From Solanum dulcamara (Eukaryota; Streptophyta; Magnoliopsida; Solanales; Solanaceae): a stretch of DNA of 64,000 bases. The position numbers and the translations under genes are program-made. The notes under the pieces are model-generated. The model ran no database searches and was not told the DNA's origin. It saw only the letters and a list, made by a program, of their open reading frames with translations. The stretch covers positions 70,776,421 through 70,840,420 of the forward strand of contig NC_077246.1 of NCBI RefSeq assembly GCF_947179165.1, given 5' to 3'. This document shows positions 61,400 to 64,000 of this stretch, one piece after another (positions within the stretch are counted from its first letter, which is position 1; each line of letters begins with the position of its first letter).

Positions 61400-63611
61400 T
61401 GTCACGACTCAAAATCGGGTGTGATGACACTCGTCTCAATCCATCGAGACAAATCAGCCTAAAACTCAACAGAAAATAAATGCGGAAGTAAATGAAATAA
61501 AGCAAGGTTTAACTTAATCAAAAATAGGTAACTAATCTCAAAATCCCCCAAGATTGGTTGTCACGTGTACAAGTCTCTAATACATTACCGAAGTACAAAA
61601 GAAAATACAGTCATAATGTCTTTGTCTCTAGAACAGGACTAAAACATAATAAAAGAGTAAGAGGTGTCCGCTAGATGGATGTAACAGCTACCTCAACACT
61701 TGAATGATAGCCTCGGATGTGGTACGAAACACTAGGAGATCAAGCATGTTCCGGCTCACAACCTACATAAGTGTAGAAGCAAGGGGTGAGTAACAAACAA
61801 CATGGTACTCACTAAGTGTACAACTAAAACTAAGCAAAGCTCAATAGATACAAGTAATCCTGTTATCCTAATCGAACCTCCTTAACTACAACCTACATAA
61901 AACCAGCCCAACCCTACACTTTGTACAATAATAATAATACAGTCCATGAATACTCATCAATAGTCTCATCAAGTGAATCATATCAAGTCAAGTTCAACAT
62001 ATACATAGCAATAAGGGGTAAACACGAATTCACAAATATCCAAAAATGTGTGATGCAATACAATGCAATGAAATGATACATATCTGTCCTATCGGTATAT
62101 ATCCACTGAATCACAGTCCGAAATCCATGGGGAATATTTCTGTCCATGTAACCTGCCACGGAGCGTGTGACCAGTCCCCTCAATATACATATCCTGCCAC
62201 GGAGCGTGTGGCCCATCCCCTTAATATACACATCCTGCCACGGAGCGTGTGGCCTGACCCCTTTGTTTCATAATACCTACCACGGAGCATGTGGCCCGAC
62301 CCCTTTGTTTCATATCATTTTCAGTCACAACACAATATATCAGAACCAATGCAATCAATTTATGTTCATATAATTCAAGATAATAGCATGATATCAACAA
62401 TAATTTTCACATCTCATATCAATATAGTCATTTTGCATGTCCAAGATAAGTCAATAATCTCATCACACCGATCACACCAATACACGTTATTAGATTGCCA
62501 TTTCATACCCCTCACCTCCATTTTTAAGGTCAATCATACAGTCAATAACCCAGCCCAATTATCATTACTCCCCAACGTACATAATAAGAAAATACTAGCA
62601 TCTACAAGCTTAAACTGAGATTTAGAAATTCACTTGCATCAATCAAATCAAGATCAATCAACCTCTTGAGTCTTTCCCTTCCGAACAGTATCCGAAATAC
62701 CACAATCTAATCAAATACATAATCACAATAAGATTTTAAAACTATCAACACCCATATTACTATATGTTTAGCCTAGACCCAAAAATTCACCCTAATCTAT
62801 AATCAAGTCCTAAATATCAAGTTTAGGATTATGTCTCAATTCCTCTAAACATCATAAATAAAATAAAGTTCATACAACACAGTACACCTAATATTTAATT
62901 ATATATGTAGTGATAGTATCAAAACTTGAATCATAATATGATAATTATAATCATTATAGAAAAATTTCAAAATCAAAATTAATTTACGCAAATCAGTATT
63001 TAAACACAACAATAAATATTTACTGGCGAATTATTTTTATTTTATGCAAAATGTCAATTGTATGTCTATACCATAATATAAAATTTCTTCCACTGATTGG
63101 ACCAATCATTAGCCCTAATTAACCACTAAGTCTTGTAAAAAGAAATACAAACAGAGACGATACTTTCCCCTTCAATTTGTAAGGCTAATATTGCAGCAAA
63201 TTCAAAATTCACTACTTTCCCCATCAACATAAAATAATAGTTTATACATATTAGAAATCACCACATAAATTGGAGTATCTTTTACCTGGAATAATTTTGT
63301 TTTTCTTGTCGGCATAGGCGTCGATCTACTTGTAATTTGGATAGAGATTCCGCAGTAATTTGTGTAATGTCAAAAAAATTATTAAACCTCAATAACTAAT
63401 TCTAATAGATGGGCCAAGTGACATAGGGTATTAAATAAATTATGGACATGGCCCATTAATTACTTTCTAAAATTAAATATTTAAAATTTACCCACTAATT
63501 AAATAACCGTATTTAAGCGAGTAATTTAAAATTCCCATTTAAAATTCATGGTAAGGATCTTTTATGAAAGAGATAGGACTTGTTCTTAAAATGACCTAAC
63601 GGGTCATTACA
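61400..63611 (-). mobile_element. Solo LTR, 2.2 kb
   Basis: On the minus strand it starts TGTAATGACCCGTTAGGTC and ends GAGTCGTGACA. Perfect 5-bp duplications TTATA flank it at 61395-61399 and 63612-63616. There is no internal domain, so it is a solo LTR. Terminal motifs (TGTAATGA start, CGTGACA end) resemble those of the LTR at 7714-10537, but the bodies differ. An internal tandem repeat lies at 62150-62310. Confidence 0.83.
62150..62310 (+). repeat. Tandem repeat around CCACGGAGCGTGTG in the LTR
   Basis: Four copies of a unit of about 56 bp contain cctgccacggagcgtgtg followed by g(a/c)cc(a/t/c)g/atcccc; the last has a GCATG variant. CACG/CGTG palindromic cores recur in each copy. Confidence 0.88.
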
Positions 63612-63616
63612 TTATA

Positions 63617-64000
63617 TGAGATAAATATACTCATTAATAAAGGTAAACATTTTATTTTCTACTACAAATATTGTTCACTTTATATTTTTTCTTAAAAAAA
63701 GATTGCAAGTATGAATTTTAAAGTACTTAATTAATTTTTTTCAGTGTATGATTAATTGACCTTTAATATTATTTATTTATTATAAAATAATGATTAAATA
63801 ATGTTAACATTCATGAAATGATTTGCACATCATGGTTTAGTTTTAACTTCAATTGAATTTTTTAAAACTGCAATATTTTTTTTTATTATATATGTTTATA
63901 ATTATACAAAATTGTTAGTATTATAGTAAGTGTTAAAAAGTTATTTTTCACGATAGAAAAAAAATTGTAAGCTTAAGTACGATAAATTAATGTATTTTTT
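63617..64000. other. AT-rich intergenic DNA
   Basis: No feature seen to the end of the window. Confidence 0.5.

Overview
The window looks like nuclear DNA from a flowering plant, most likely a Solanaceae genome (Solanum-like). The evidence is AT-rich intergenic DNA, spliced genes with GT-AG introns, tRNA-derived SINEs of the kind common in Solanaceae, and dense nested transposons. I cannot name the species. There are no prokaryotic features, rRNA genes, convincing tRNA genes or CRISPR arrays.

Three protein-coding genes can be supported. (1) 1940-4576 (+): a three-exon sn-2 glycerol-3-phosphate acyltransferase of the GPAT5/GPAT7 (suberin) type, 491 aa. (2) 34201-35388 (+): an intronless E3 ubiquitin ligase, 395 aa, with zinc ribbon, RING-H2 and DUF1117, of the RDUF1/RDUF2 type. 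(3) 50436-52444 (-), with a probable 5'UTR exon near 54.6 kb: a five-coding-exon nuclear FKBP20-1-type prolyl isomerase, 186 aa. They are unrelated in pathway and sit as isolated genes between repeats.

Most of the rest is mobile DNA, and many boundaries can be fixed from target-site duplications (TSDs) read directly. hAT-type elements with 8-bp TSDs lie at 773-1017, 10796-11835 and 18857-19324. Solo LTRs with 5-bp TSDs lie at 7714-10537, 20057-23275, 25595-27584 and 61400-63611. A CACTA element with a 3-bp TSD spans 23612-30589 and contains one of the solo LTRs. A SINE with a 19-bp TSD lies at 31182-31306. A pogo/Tigger-like element with a TA TSD and a transposase relic lies at 57049-57955. 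Also present are a RTE-type LINE relic (about 32990-33500), a Ty3/gypsy gag fragment (37822-38127) and several degenerate SINEs and MITEs.

The most striking structure is an array of about 45 tandem units of about 180 bp from 40.55 to 50.09 kb, between the RING gene and the FKBP gene. It has a central block of one sequence subtype flanked by another (A-B-A). It is interrupted by a fold-back element (48707-50018) whose two ends are both copies of the same retroelement 3' terminus in inverted orientation. I found no clear new protein system; the unusual material is structural.
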